Origin: a bacterium
Lineage (GTDB): Bacteria; Patescibacteriota; Minisyncoccia; UBA6257; 02-FULL-45-10c
DNA length: 10,160 nucleotides
Assembly: GCA_030646555.1 (NCBI GenBank)
Contig: JAUSKP010000040.1
Span: 1-10,160, forward strand
Direction: 5' to 3'
Both the position numbers and the translations under genes were made by a program. A model generated the notes under the pieces. It saw nothing but the letters and a program-made list of their open reading frames with translations. It did no database searches and was not told the origin of the DNA. This document shows positions 4,985-10,160 of the stretch, piece by piece (within the stretch, counting starts at the first letter, position 1; every line of letters begins with the position of its first letter).

Positions 4985-5078
4985 ACTTTTCTGTTTGCAC
5001 ATTTTAACGAAGTTGTACGCTTCGGTTCGATTCTAATTTTTCAATGTTCGTCGAAGCCCAGCGTCCCCGGGGTAGTGA

Positions 5079-5222
5079 ACTAGCGACTAGTAAAAATAGC
5101 CACTAGCGACTAGCAGTTAGAGATTAGTAAAATCCCTTCTAATAACTAGTAGCTAATTTCTATTTTTTCTTAGTGTCTATTTCCTAAATAACCTCTCTGA
5201 ATTTATTAGTGGCTAGTCGCTA
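5079..5222. repeat. Short repeats in the smpB-ssrA spacer
   Basis: ACTAGCGACTAG occurs at 5079-5090 and 5102-5113 (23-bp period). Its core TAGCGACTAG is found inverted at 5213-5222, where CTAGTCGCTA almost touches the smpB stop. Related degenerate copies (TAACTAGTAGCTAA) lie between. The rest of the 158-bp spacer is AT-rich, and I see no confident ssrA promoter in it, so co-transcription of smpB and ssrA is possible. Confidence 0.6.
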
Positions 5223-5226
5223 ATCG

Positions 5227-5700
5227 CTAACCCACTACTCTTTTCATTTCTCTCTGTGTCTCACGCTTCTTGATTGTTTCACGCTTGTCGCGCTTTGATT
5301 TATGTTTGGCTAAGCCGATAGCTAGCTTGATTTTGCCGTTTTTTCGGTAAATTGTCAACGGAATTATGGCAAGTCCGCCTTCCTTAGCCTTTCCCATTAA
5401 ATAATTAATTTGCTCTTTGTGAAGTAGGAGTTTGCGGGATCGGTCTTCTTGTCCGCCTCCGGCGGATCCGTTTTTGGCGGAAAAATTTACCATTAAGTTA
5501 TTCGGCTGGTAGGGAAGTATTTTGAAGTTTATCAGCGAAGCGTCGCCCGGCCTTACAACTACAAAAGCCCCCGCCATATTGGCTTTGCCGGTCATAATGG
5601 ATTTCACTTCCTGGCCAGTCAAAGAAATGCCTGCTTCAAAGGTTTCTAAAATTTGATAATCAAAATGGGCTTTCTTATTTTCTAGGATTGGTTGGGCCAT
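5227..5700 (-). CDS. smpB: SsrA-binding protein SmpB with an 8-residue insert
   Basis: A 157-residue protein that binds the tRNA-like domain of tmRNA and places it in the ribosomal A site. Family features from the ATG at 5700: I-L-E-N-K-K-A-H-F-D-Y near the start, G-I-S-L-T-G-Q-E-V-K-S-I, G-K-A-N-M-A-G-A-F, R-K-L-L-L-H-K-E-Q-I, L-T-I-Y-x-K-N-G-K-I-K-L, and the basic tail G-L-A-K-H-K-S-K-R-D-K-R-E-T-I-K-K-R. A longer frame upstream would run through a terminator and is rejected. Between N-F-S-A-K-N and D-R-S-R-K-L-L (residues 78-85) sits G-S-A-G-G-G-Q-E, coded by a small palindrome, in the loop where relatives have a short link. It lies directly upstream of ssrA, a common pairing. No Shine-Dalgarno; apparently leaderless. 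Confidence 0.96.
   Translation of the reverse strand: MAQPILENKKAHFDYQILETFEAGISLTGQEVKSIMTGKANMAGAFVVVRPGDASLINFKILPYQPNNLMVNFSAKNGSAGGGQEDRSRKLLLHKEQINYLMGKAKEGGLAIIPLTIYRKNGKIKLAIGLAKHKSKRDKRETIKKRETQREMKRVVG
5446..5469. repeat. 24-bp palindromic in-frame insert in smpB
   Basis: The 24 bases encode G-S-A-G-G-G-Q-E and contain TCCGCC (5452-5457) pairing with GGCGGA (5461-5466). A matching insert in protein sequence occurs in argS at 7731-7754. Both follow Lys-Asn. Confidence 0.65.
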
Positions 5701-5706
5701 GTGCTT

Positions 5707-5735
5707 ATTATAAAACAAAAGGCCGTCTTTGTAGA
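5707..5735 (-). promoter_or_regulatory. smpB promoter embedded in a terminator
   Basis: A perfect TATAAT (5707-5712) sits six bases before the smpB ATG. Exactly 17 bases upstream is TCTACA (5730-5735, four of six to TTGACA), which lies in the loop and stem of the terminator hairpin of the preceding gene. Transcription should begin at or next to the ATG. Confidence 0.6.
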
Positions 5736-5740
5736 CGGCC
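5713..5740 (-). terminator. Terminator of the 130-aa membrane-protein gene
   Basis: GGCCGTC (5721-5727) and GACGGCC (5734-5740) form a perfect 7-bp stem with a TTTGTA loop. On the minus strand TTTTGTTTT follows. It lies eight bases after the stop of the 5749-6141 gene. Confidence 0.85.
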
Positions 5741-5748
5741 AAATTAAC

Positions 5749-6141
5749 TCAAAGCTTTTTAATATCTCCCGGCATAAGCGGCGAGGGCTGAAGAATAATA
5801 TCAAACTTCACCTTATCTCCTTTTTTGAATTTCTTGCAGGAATCAAGATTCTTTTTCAGAATACTGATCACAAGACCGCTATCGGTATTTATGATCGCAT
5901 TGCAATGTCCGCTATCAAGTATCTCGGTTTTAAAGACGGTTCCTTGCGAGGCAATTATAATCGCTACATCTCCGTCATTTTCCGGCTTAGCGCAGCCGCA
6001 TATCCACATAGCGGCTATCAGGCCGAATGTCAGCCAGGTTGCTCTTTTTGCCGTCTTAGGATCATGACTGGTAGCAGCTGTGAATAATATAATTCCCGCC
6101 AGAATCACTAGAACTATTATTGTCAGTATTACTTTAACCAT
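5749..6141 (-). CDS. Small membrane-anchored protein with C-x21-C domain
   Basis: Not a family I recognise. The 130 residues have a hydrophobic N-terminal segment (about 3-23), a short basic loop, and a second hydrophobic stretch (about 35-49) ending I-C48-G-C50-A. The remaining 80 residues form a soluble, strand-rich domain with C80-N-A-I-I-N-T-D-S-G and C102, then F-K-K-G-D-K-V-K-F, which recalls small beta-barrels. C80, T86, D87, G89 and C102 have the same spacing as C67, T73, D74, G76 and C89 of the neighbouring lipoprotein, so the two are probably distant paralogues. It starts at ATG 6141 after an AGGGGG Shine-Dalgarno, and has a near-consensus promoter. The domain should face the cell exterior or the cytoplasm depending on topology, which is undecided. 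Confidence 0.75.
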   Translation of the reverse strand: MVKVILTIIVLVILAGIILFTAATSHDPKTAKRATWLTFGLIAAMWICGCAKPENDGDVAIIIASQGTVFKTEILDSGHCNAIINTDSGLVISILKKNLDSCKKFKKGDKVKFDIILQPSPLMPGDIKKL

Positions 6142-6160
6142 TTTATCCCCCTAAAGTTTT

Positions 6161-6204
6161 AAAATAACTATTTTGATGTTATTCCTGATGGGAATGTTTG
6201 TCAA
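6161..6204 (-). promoter_or_regulatory. Near-consensus promoter with operator-like repeat (130-aa gene)
   Basis: On the minus strand TTGACA (6199-6204), a 17-bp spacer and TAACAT (6176-6181, five of six). The inverted repeat AAAATA-AC-TATTTT (6161-6174) lies directly after the -10, over the expected start point. The whole arrangement is repeated at 6672-6715. Confidence 0.75.
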
Positions 6205-6215
6205 AATGTTTATCA

Positions 6216-6253
6216 AAATAAAAAAGCCCCCCGATACAGATCGGGGGGCTTTT
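6216..6253 (-). terminator. Strong terminator of the lipoprotein gene
   Basis: A perfect 14-bp stem pairs 6222-6235 with 6240-6253 (six consecutive G-C pairs in the middle, loop ACAG), followed on the minus strand by a T-rich tract (TTTTTTATTTT, counting from the stem). It lies 11 bases after the lipoprotein stop and isolates it from the next gene. Confidence 0.92.
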
Positions 6254-6264
6254 GAATGTGAAAC

Positions 6265-6645
6265 TTATTGTTTCACTTTGTTTTGCTCTTCAAGGAACGG
6301 ATCGTGTTCGTGGTCCATTTTGATTATTTGGTCATTGTAGATGTAGACCATCCTTCTCTGATTTACGGTTTCCGTGGAACATTCCACGAGGCCTTCCTGG
6401 GCAGTTGTTATTATCTTGCCCTGGTCGGTTTTGATCACCACGTCGCACAGCTTTTTCTTTTCGGGCTTCATGCCGGGTCCGGTGAATTTCACCGGTTCGC
6501 TCACATTTTTTACCCTAATGACTTTGGCGTTTGTGTAGCAGACATGCCCCTTATGAATGAATGGCTTTTTTGACTGGAGCATGGCGCACCCGGTCAGGTA
6601 GAATGCAGCGGTCAAGATTAAGACTAATATCCCCGTGAGCTTCAT
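6265..6645 (-). CDS. Predicted lipoprotein with C-x21-C domain
   Basis: A 126-residue secreted lipoprotein of unknown function. From the ATG at 6645 it begins M-K-L-T-G, a hydrophobic core at 6-17, and the lipobox L-T-G-C with Cys20 as the predicted lipidated residue. The ATG is preferred over the GTG two codons earlier because AAGGAGG lies about seven bases before it. The mature part has C36, then a strand-rich domain with C67-D-V-V-I-K-T-D-Q-G and C89, and R-R-M-V-Y-I-Y-N-D. It ends in a charged tail with H-E-H-D. The cysteine, Thr-Asp and Gly spacing matches the downstream 130-aa protein. It has its own promoter and terminator, and uses a strong Shine-Dalgarno, unlike the housekeeping genes around it. 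Confidence 0.8.
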   Translation of the reverse strand: MKLTGILVLILTAAFYLTGCAMLQSKKPFIHKGHVCYTNAKVIRVKNVSEPVKFTGPGMKPEKKKLCDVVIKTDQGKIITTAQEGLVECSTETVNQRRMVYIYNDQIIKMDHEHDPFLEEQNKVKQ

Positions 6646-6671
6646 ATTCACTCCTCCTTACAGAGCTATTT

Positions 6672-6715
6672 AAATAACTATTTTTAATGCTATTCCTATG
6701 CGTGAAGTTTGTCAA
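6672..6715 (-). promoter_or_regulatory. Near-consensus promoter with operator-like repeat (lipoprotein gene)
   Basis: On the minus strand TTGACA (6710-6715), 17-bp spacer, TAGCAT (6687-6692, four of six). The inverted repeat AAATA-AC-TATTT (6672-6683) follows at the expected start. Sequence and layout closely match 6161-6204, including TTTGTCAAAA and TATTCCT. Confidence 0.72.
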
Positions 6716-6751
6716 AACATCTGATATGATTAAATATTAATACTATATATT

Positions 6752-6853
6752 TGTCATTCCGCACTCGATGCGGAATCTAGAATTTTAAATCTGGATTCCA
6801 ACCTTCGTTGGAATGACAGAAGAGAGATTGCCGCGGACCAAAGTCCTCGCAAT
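6752..6853. repeat. Cluster of three palindromic repeats before argS
   Basis: The outer pair TGTCATTCC (6752-6760) and GGAATGACA (6810-6818) encloses two perfect 8-bp hairpins: 6756-6763/6769-6776 (ATTCCGCA) and 6795-6802/6807-6814 (ATTCCAAC). A third unit follows, ATTGC (6827-6831) with GCAAT (6849-6853) and GGAC with GTCC inside. This is the style of dispersed intergenic repeats seen in many bacterial genomes. It occupies most of the 233-bp gap between the lipoprotein and argS; the remainder is AT-rich with no clear argS promoter. Confidence 0.75.
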
Positions 6854-6878
6854 GACGGAAAATTTTATTTTTTTAAAC

Positions 6879-8672
6879 ATGATAGAAAAAATAGAGAAAA
6901 TATTAAAGAGCATAATCAAGGAAGACGTGGATATGGGCGTATCGGCCTCGGAGAGATTCGGTTTCGGACACTATTCTTCAAACGTGGCTTTTAAGCTTGC
7001 TCAAGTGCAGAAAAGATCTCCACTTGAAGTTGCCAATGAATTGGCAGATAAACTTTCCGCGAATAAAGAATTTGATAAGGTTGAAGCTGCCGCGCCGGGC
7101 TTTGTTAATTTTTGGCTAAAGCCGGAAGATTTTCAAAATGAATTGGCGGTGATTTTGAAACAGAAAGATGAATACGGAAAGAATAATAATTTAAAAAATC
7201 AAAAGATCTTGGTGGACTATACCGATCCGAATCCTTTTAAAGAATTTCATATCGGGCATCTGATGAGCAATGCCATCGGTGAATCGCTTTGTAGAATTTT
7301 TGAATGGAATGGGGCGAAAGTGGTGAGGGTTTGCTATCAGGGCGATGTAGGGCTTCATGTGGCTAAAACAATTTGGGGGATAAGGCAGGACGAAACTAAT
7401 TTCCCAAAAGACAGCGCGGAATTATCCGAAAAGATCGCTTTTCTTGGAAAGTCTTATGTTTTGGGTTCTCAAAAATATGAAGACGACAAAATTGTTGCCG
7501 AAGAAATAAAAGAAATAAATAAAAAAGTTTTTTCCGCGATAGACGGATCTTCCGAAGGGAGAGATAAGAGTGACAAGGAAATAAATCATTTGTATGAAAA
7601 AGGAAAAAAGTGGAGCTTGGAGCATTTTGACGAAGTGTATGAAAAACTTGGCACGAAATTTGATCATTTTATTTTGGAATCTTCAGTTATTTCTGATGGC
7701 GAGAAAATTGTCAGGGAATTTCTAAAGAATCCTTCGGCGGGCTCAGGACAAGAGGGAGTTTTTGAAGAGAGTAATGGAGCGGTAATTTTCCCGGGAGAAA
7801 AATATGGTCTTCATACCCGCGTATTTATAAGCTCTCAGGGCTTGCCGACCTATGAAACTAAAGATATCGGACTGGCGAAAAAGAAAATGGGGCTGGAAAA
7901 AGGCCTAACTTCTTCTTTAATTGTTACTGCCAACGAGCAAAATGCTTATTTCCAGGTGGTTTTTAAGGCGTTGGAATTTATTTTTCCGGAATATGCCAAG
8001 ATATCCAAACATATTGGACACGGAATGATGCGTTTTGCCAGCGGGAAGATGTCTTCACGCGCCGGAAACATAATCACGGCGGAATCTTTGATCGGAGAAG
8101 TGGAAAAATTGGTTGAAGCCAAAATTGCCGAGCAAAAATTATCTGAGAGTGAAAAGAAAGAAATAAAAGATATTGTTTCTATCGGCGCAATTAAATATTC
8201 CATTTTAAGGCAGGCGATAGGCGGAGATATTATTTTTGATCTTGAAAAGTCTATTTCATTTGAGGGAGACTCCGGACCATATTTGCAATATGCTTATACT
8301 CGCGCTAAATCGGTTTTGGAAAAAGCCAAAAATGTTCCGATTTCAAAAGAATCAAGCATTCTTGATAGAATTATTGGTAAAAAAGTGAAGCCATCTTTAA
8401 AATTGATGCCAAGTGAAGTTTCCGAACTGGAAACTATGCTTTACAGATTTTCTGAAATAGTGGAAAGAGCCGGAAAAGAACAGTCTCCGCATTATGTAGC
8501 TACGTATCTGATAGAATTGGCAAGAATTTTTAATGCTTACTATGCCAAATTTAAAATAGTTGACGCCAAAGACGGATATTCGCCATACAAAGTGGCTTTA
8601 ACTAGCGCTTTTGCTCAAGTAATGGAGAATGGTTTGGAGATTTTAGGCATTAGGGTGCCCGAGAGAATGTAA
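6879..8672 (+). CDS. argS: Arginyl-tRNA synthetase
   Basis: A 597-residue class Ia synthetase that charges tRNA-Arg. From the ATG at 6879 it has the N-terminal additional domain (about 1-105). The P-N-P-F-K-E-F-H124-I-G-H127 signature starts the Rossmann core, Y-Q-G-D-V-G-L-H follows, and G-K390-M-S-S-R-A-G-N is the ArgRS form of the KMSKS loop. The DALR anticodon-binding domain runs from Y-L-Q-Y-A-Y-T-R-A (about 470) to the end I-R-V-P-E-R-M. The frame is open for 22 codons further upstream, but that part lies in a palindromic repeat and has no ArgRS similarity, so it is rejected. No Shine-Dalgarno. Residues 285-292 (P-S-A-G-S-G-Q-E) are an insert between F-L-K-N and G-V-F-E-E, like the one in SmpB. 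The pilin gene follows by eight bases, so the two may be co-transcribed. Confidence 0.97.
   Translation: MIEKIEKILKSIIKEDVDMGVSASERFGFGHYSSNVAFKLAQVQKRSPLEVANELADKLSANKEFDKVEAAAPGFVNFWLKPEDFQNELAVILKQKDEYGKNNNLKNQKILVDYTDPNPFKEFHIGHLMSNAIGESLCRIFEWNGAKVVRVCYQGDVGLHVAKTIWGIRQDETNFPKDSAELSEKIAFLGKSYVLGSQKYEDDKIVAEEIKEINKKVFSAIDGSSEGRDKSDKEINHLYEKGKKWSLEHFDEVYEKLGTKFDHFILESSVISDGEKIVREFLKNPSAGSGQEGVFEESNGAVIFPGEKYGLHTRVFISSQGLPTYETKDIGLAKKKMGLEKGLTSSLIVTANEQNAYFQVVFKALEFIFPEYAKISKHIGHGMMRFASGKMSSRAGNIITAESLIGEVEKLVEAKIAEQKLSESEKKEIKDIVSIGAIKYSILRQAIGGDIIFDLEKSISFEGDSGPYLQYAYTRAKSVLEKAKNVPISKESSILDRIIGKKVKPSLKLMPSEVSELETMLYRFSEIVERAGKEQSPHYVATYLIELARIFNAYYAKFKIVDAKDGYSPYKVALTSAFAQVMENGLEILGIRVPERM
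7731..7754. repeat. 24-bp in-frame insert in argS
   Basis: These 24 bases encode P-S-A-G-S-G-Q-E. Removing them joins F-L-K-N directly to G-V-F-E-E, as expected for the family. The encoded peptide matches the smpB insert at six of eight residues, though the DNA is more diverged. Confidence 0.6.
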
Positions 8673-8680
8673 ATATTGGT

Positions 8681-9937
8681 ATGTTTTTAAATTTTAAAAA
8701 AATAAAACTATCCCCTGGATTCACCCTCATCGAACTATTAATCGTAATAGCCATCCTATCCATCCTAGCCACAGTAACTCTTTTAGTCATAAACCCTGCT
8801 CAGATGATCAAGCAATCCAGAGACGCCACCCGTCTTTCTGATATCACAACCATTGTCAAAGCTCTTCGGGTCTATTCAGGTTCGGGGGCCAATGAATCTA
8901 CAATGGGTAGCACTAATACAATATATGTCTCGGTCCCGGCAGTAAGCTCAGATTGTTCCGATCTCAATCTTCCAGCCCCTCTTTCGGGCTGGAGTTATGC
9001 CTGTTCCACGAGCGCAAACTACAGAAAAGCTGACGGTACTGGCTGGATACCCGTAGACTTTACTTCTATAACTTACGGCTCTCCGCTGACCAGTCTCTCA
9101 ATAGATCCCACCAATGCCACCTCCACGGGTCTTTACTATACATACATCAAAGGTTCTATTGCTGTCTCCGCAGGCATGGAATCAGAAAAATATCTAACTT
9201 CTACTGCCACTACTGACGGAGGTTATAGTCCTTACAGATACGAAGCAGGAAATGATCTGGTTCAAAATACATATATTCCCAACTGCGGAGGAACCGCCGT
9301 TTCTTGGCAAGGCAAAACATATAATACGGTTCAAATTGGCAAACAATGCTGGTTCCAAACCAATCTTGATTATGATAATGGTTGTAGTTCAAAAGTCTGG
9401 GCTAATAATACAGATGTAGGATGGTGCGGATATTACACAGGTGGTCCATTTACAAATGAAGGCCTCCTATATCAATGGTCAGCTGCTATGAATGGTTCTA
9501 CTTCTGCCGGAGCTCAAGGTCTTTGCCCGACTGGCTGGCATATACCAACAGATGCGGAGTGGATAATTATGGAAGAGTCTTTAGGTATGTGCTCGGGTGC
9601 TGGTGCGGGTTGTTCGGGGGCGACAGGAAGTTGGCGAGGAACAAATGAGGGAGGCAAACTAAAAGAGACAGGAACAACCCATTGGACATCAGTAACGTGT
9701 GGAGGAACTTGTAATACTAGCGGTTTTACAGCTCTTGGAACCGGCCTCCGTCATACCTCCGATGGCTTGTTCTACTGGCGACTAACGACTATGTACTTCT
9801 GGTCTTCGGATTCGTATAGTATTGATCAATGGGGCGGTCTTGCTTGGAAGCGGTACTTAGCCCCTAATATGGCGACAGTCTATCGAGGCACAACTAATAA
9901 GGCATACGGTGTTCCCATCCGTTGTCTTAAAAATTAA
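8681..9937 (+). CDS. Type IV pilin-like protein fused to a Fib_succ_major domain
   Basis: A 418-residue surface protein. Residues 1-13 are a short basic prepilin leader (K6, K7, K9) ending in Gly13, cut before Phe14 of F-T-L-I-E18-L-L-I-V-I-A-I-L-S-I-L-A, with the usual Glu at mature position 5 and a hydrophobic helix to about residue 37. Residues 38-190 are a pilin-type globular part with G-W-I-P-V-D-F, L-S-I-D-P-x-N and M-E-S-E-K-Y, as in minor pilins of candidate-phyla bacteria. Residues about 203-418 match the Fib_succ_major (TIGR02145-type) domain: W-Q-G-K-x-Y-N-T-V-x-I-G-x-Q-C-W-F-x-x-N-L, L-C-P-T-G-W-H-I-P-T-D-A-E-W, F-W-S-S, and the ending Y-G-V-P-I-R-C-L-K-N. Several cysteines suggest disulfides outside the cell. 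It probably sits at a pilus or pseudopilus tip; the ligand is unknown. Confidence 0.92.
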   Translation: MFLNFKKIKLSPGFTLIELLIVIAILSILATVTLLVINPAQMIKQSRDATRLSDITTIVKALRVYSGSGANESTMGSTNTIYVSVPAVSSDCSDLNLPAPLSGWSYACSTSANYRKADGTGWIPVDFTSITYGSPLTSLSIDPTNATSTGLYYTYIKGSIAVSAGMESEKYLTSTATTDGGYSPYRYEAGNDLVQNTYIPNCGGTAVSWQGKTYNTVQIGKQCWFQTNLDYDNGCSSKVWANNTDVGWCGYYTGGPFTNEGLLYQWSAAMNGSTSAGAQGLCPTGWHIPTDAEWIIMEESLGMCSGAGAGCSGATGSWRGTNEGGKLKETGTTHWTSVTCGGTCNTSGFTALGTGLRHTSDGLFYWRLTTMYFWSSDSYSIDQWGGLAWKRYLAPNMATVYRGTTNKAYGVPIRCLKN

Positions 9938-9961
9938 AATTAAGTTTTAAAATAAAATAAA

Positions 9962-9991
9962 AAAACCGCCCCATAACTTCGGGGCGGTTTT
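9962..9991. terminator. Bidirectional terminator between convergent genes
   Basis: An 11-bp perfect stem (9962-9972 with 9981-9991, CCGCCCC core) and an ATAACTTC loop. An A-rich tract lies on the left and TTTTGTTTTTTG on the right, so it can stop transcription from both the pilin gene and the minus-strand gene that ends at 10001. Confidence 0.92.
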
Positions 9992-10000
9992 GTTTTTTGT

Positions 10001-10160
10001 TTATTTATTGTATTTCAGATAATAATCCATCAGGAATTGTCCGCAACTACTGCCGATATCCCAGCCGGGCGGCCGGTAGAATTCGGTTTTGATGCCGATT
10101 TTTTCCAGCTTTGCCTGAAAATACACAATCCTTTCCGATCCTTCAAAGTCTAGGGTCGGT
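10001..10160 (-). CDS. 3' end of an unrecognised gene
   Basis: Only the last 52 codons are inside the window; the gene runs off the right edge and ends with TAA at 10001. The visible residues start P-T-L-D-F-E-G-S and then form a predicted helix (R-I-V-Y-F-Q-A-K-L-E-K-I-G-I-K). The end is T-E-F-Y-R-P-P-G-W-D-I-G-S-S-C-G-Q-F-L-M-D-Y-Y-L-K-Y-N-K. The S-S-C-G near the end loosely recalls DUF3343-type putative Se/S carrier proteins, which also pair a K-x-x-G-I segment with a late S-S-C-G, but the evidence is too thin for a name. The shared terminator at 9962-9991 supports it as a real gene end. Confidence 0.65.
   Translation of the reverse strand, partial: PTLDFEGSERIVYFQAKLEKIGIKTEFYRPPGWDIGSSCGQFLMDYYLKYNK

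Larger units (their letters stand above)
4421..5068 (-). ncRNA. ssrA: tmRNA with a 275-nt insertion in PK4
   Basis: tmRNA rescues stalled ribosomes together with SmpB, adding a degradation tag. Positions below are genome coordinates, read on the minus strand. The tRNA-like part has the 5' end GGGGACGCTGGGCTTCGACG (5068-5049). Acceptor strand 5068-5062 pairs with 4428-4422 (one G-U). The T arm is GCGGG-TTCAACT-CCCGC, and the discriminator A is at 4421. Helix 2 pairs 5030-5038 with 4462-4470. PK1 is CGAAG/CTTCG (5024-5020/5012-5008) plus GTACA/TGTGC (5018-5014/5001-4997). The tag frame is 4984-4937 and helix 5 is 4912-4933. PK2 is 4911-4904/4880-4873 plus 4894-4888/4866-4860. PK3 is 4854-4846/4838-4830 plus 4844-4840/4818-4814. 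PK4 is 4811-4801/4784-4774 plus 4796-4788/4492-4484. Without the insert the RNA would be 373 nt, a normal size. The genome encodes CTA where CCA is usual, so CCA must be added after trimming. Confidence 0.95.

Noticed and set aside
5079..5222. CRISPR array
   Set aside because: Copies are 10-12 bp, irregularly spaced and partly inverted, with no unique spacers of constant size.
5701..5742. Longer N-terminus for SmpB
   Set aside because: It would be coded by the promoter and terminator hairpin of the preceding gene; the ATG at 5700 gives the normal start.
6646..6651. GTG start for the lipoprotein
   Set aside because: It overlaps the Shine-Dalgarno; the ATG at 6645 has correct spacing and gives a clean signal peptide.
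6813..6878. Longer N-terminus for ArgRS
   Set aside because: The added 22 codons are translated palindromic repeat and do not match the family.
9210..9392. Minus-strand frame opposite the pilin gene
   Set aside because: Antisense shadow with no start signals or recognisable motif.
1..10160. UGA recoded as glycine, as in some candidate phyla
   Set aside because: UGA ends the GIY-YIG gene and the 130-aa gene, and conserved proteins have no internal UGA.
10001..10160. Naming the partial gene as a DUF3343 protein
   Set aside because: Only a loose S-S-C-G resemblance in 52 visible residues.

Overview
The window looks like part of a compact, AT-rich genome of the Patescibacteria (Candidate Phyla Radiation), probably a parcubacterium. 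This is inferred from style, not from a marker search. Genes are packed with gaps of 0-50 bp and most lack a Shine-Dalgarno sequence. Several promoters place the start codon where transcription should begin. A pilin fused to a Fib_succ_major domain, a tiny GIY-YIG protein and short in-frame palindromic inserts in housekeeping genes are all habits of that group. TGA acts as a stop for at least two genes, so the standard bacterial code applies.

Layout: 20-499 (+) is a NUDIX hydrolase that meets a small membrane protein (500-1033, -) stop codon to stop codon. From 1222 to 4281 everything reads on the minus strand. In transcription order this is a GIY-YIG protein, a histidine phosphatase, an unrecognised 172-aa protein, a HIT protein, then infC-rpmI-rplT, closed by a strong terminator at 1186-1216. 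From 4342 to 5700 lies the trans-translation module: smpB followed by ssrA (tmRNA), also on the minus strand. Upstream of smpB are two small envelope-type genes (5749-6141 and 6265-6645) with near-duplicate promoters. On the plus strand follow argS (6879-8672) and a pilin/Fib_succ_major protein (8681-9937). A bidirectional terminator comes next, then the 3' end of an unrecognised minus-strand gene.

The main find is in the tmRNA gene. All canonical parts can be read: the tRNA-like ends, PK1, a tag frame ANFSSKLRMPVMAFA, helix 5 and PK2-PK4. However, the gene is 648 bp instead of about 370. The excess is a 275-bp palindromic element (4497-4771) with 19-bp terminal inverted repeats. It sits inside a six-base loop of pseudoknot PK4 and leaves both PK4 stems intact. 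It resembles a non-autonomous transposable element tolerated as an RNA expansion segment, and its 19-bp helix could be cut to give a two-piece tmRNA.

Other points worth attention: SmpB and ArgRS both carry an 8-residue insert of the form [G/P]-S-A-G-[G/S]-G-Q-E after Lys-Asn. The two envelope genes share promoter, operator-like repeat and a C-x21-C protein motif. The smpB promoter lies inside the terminator of the preceding gene. infC has no ATG start available.
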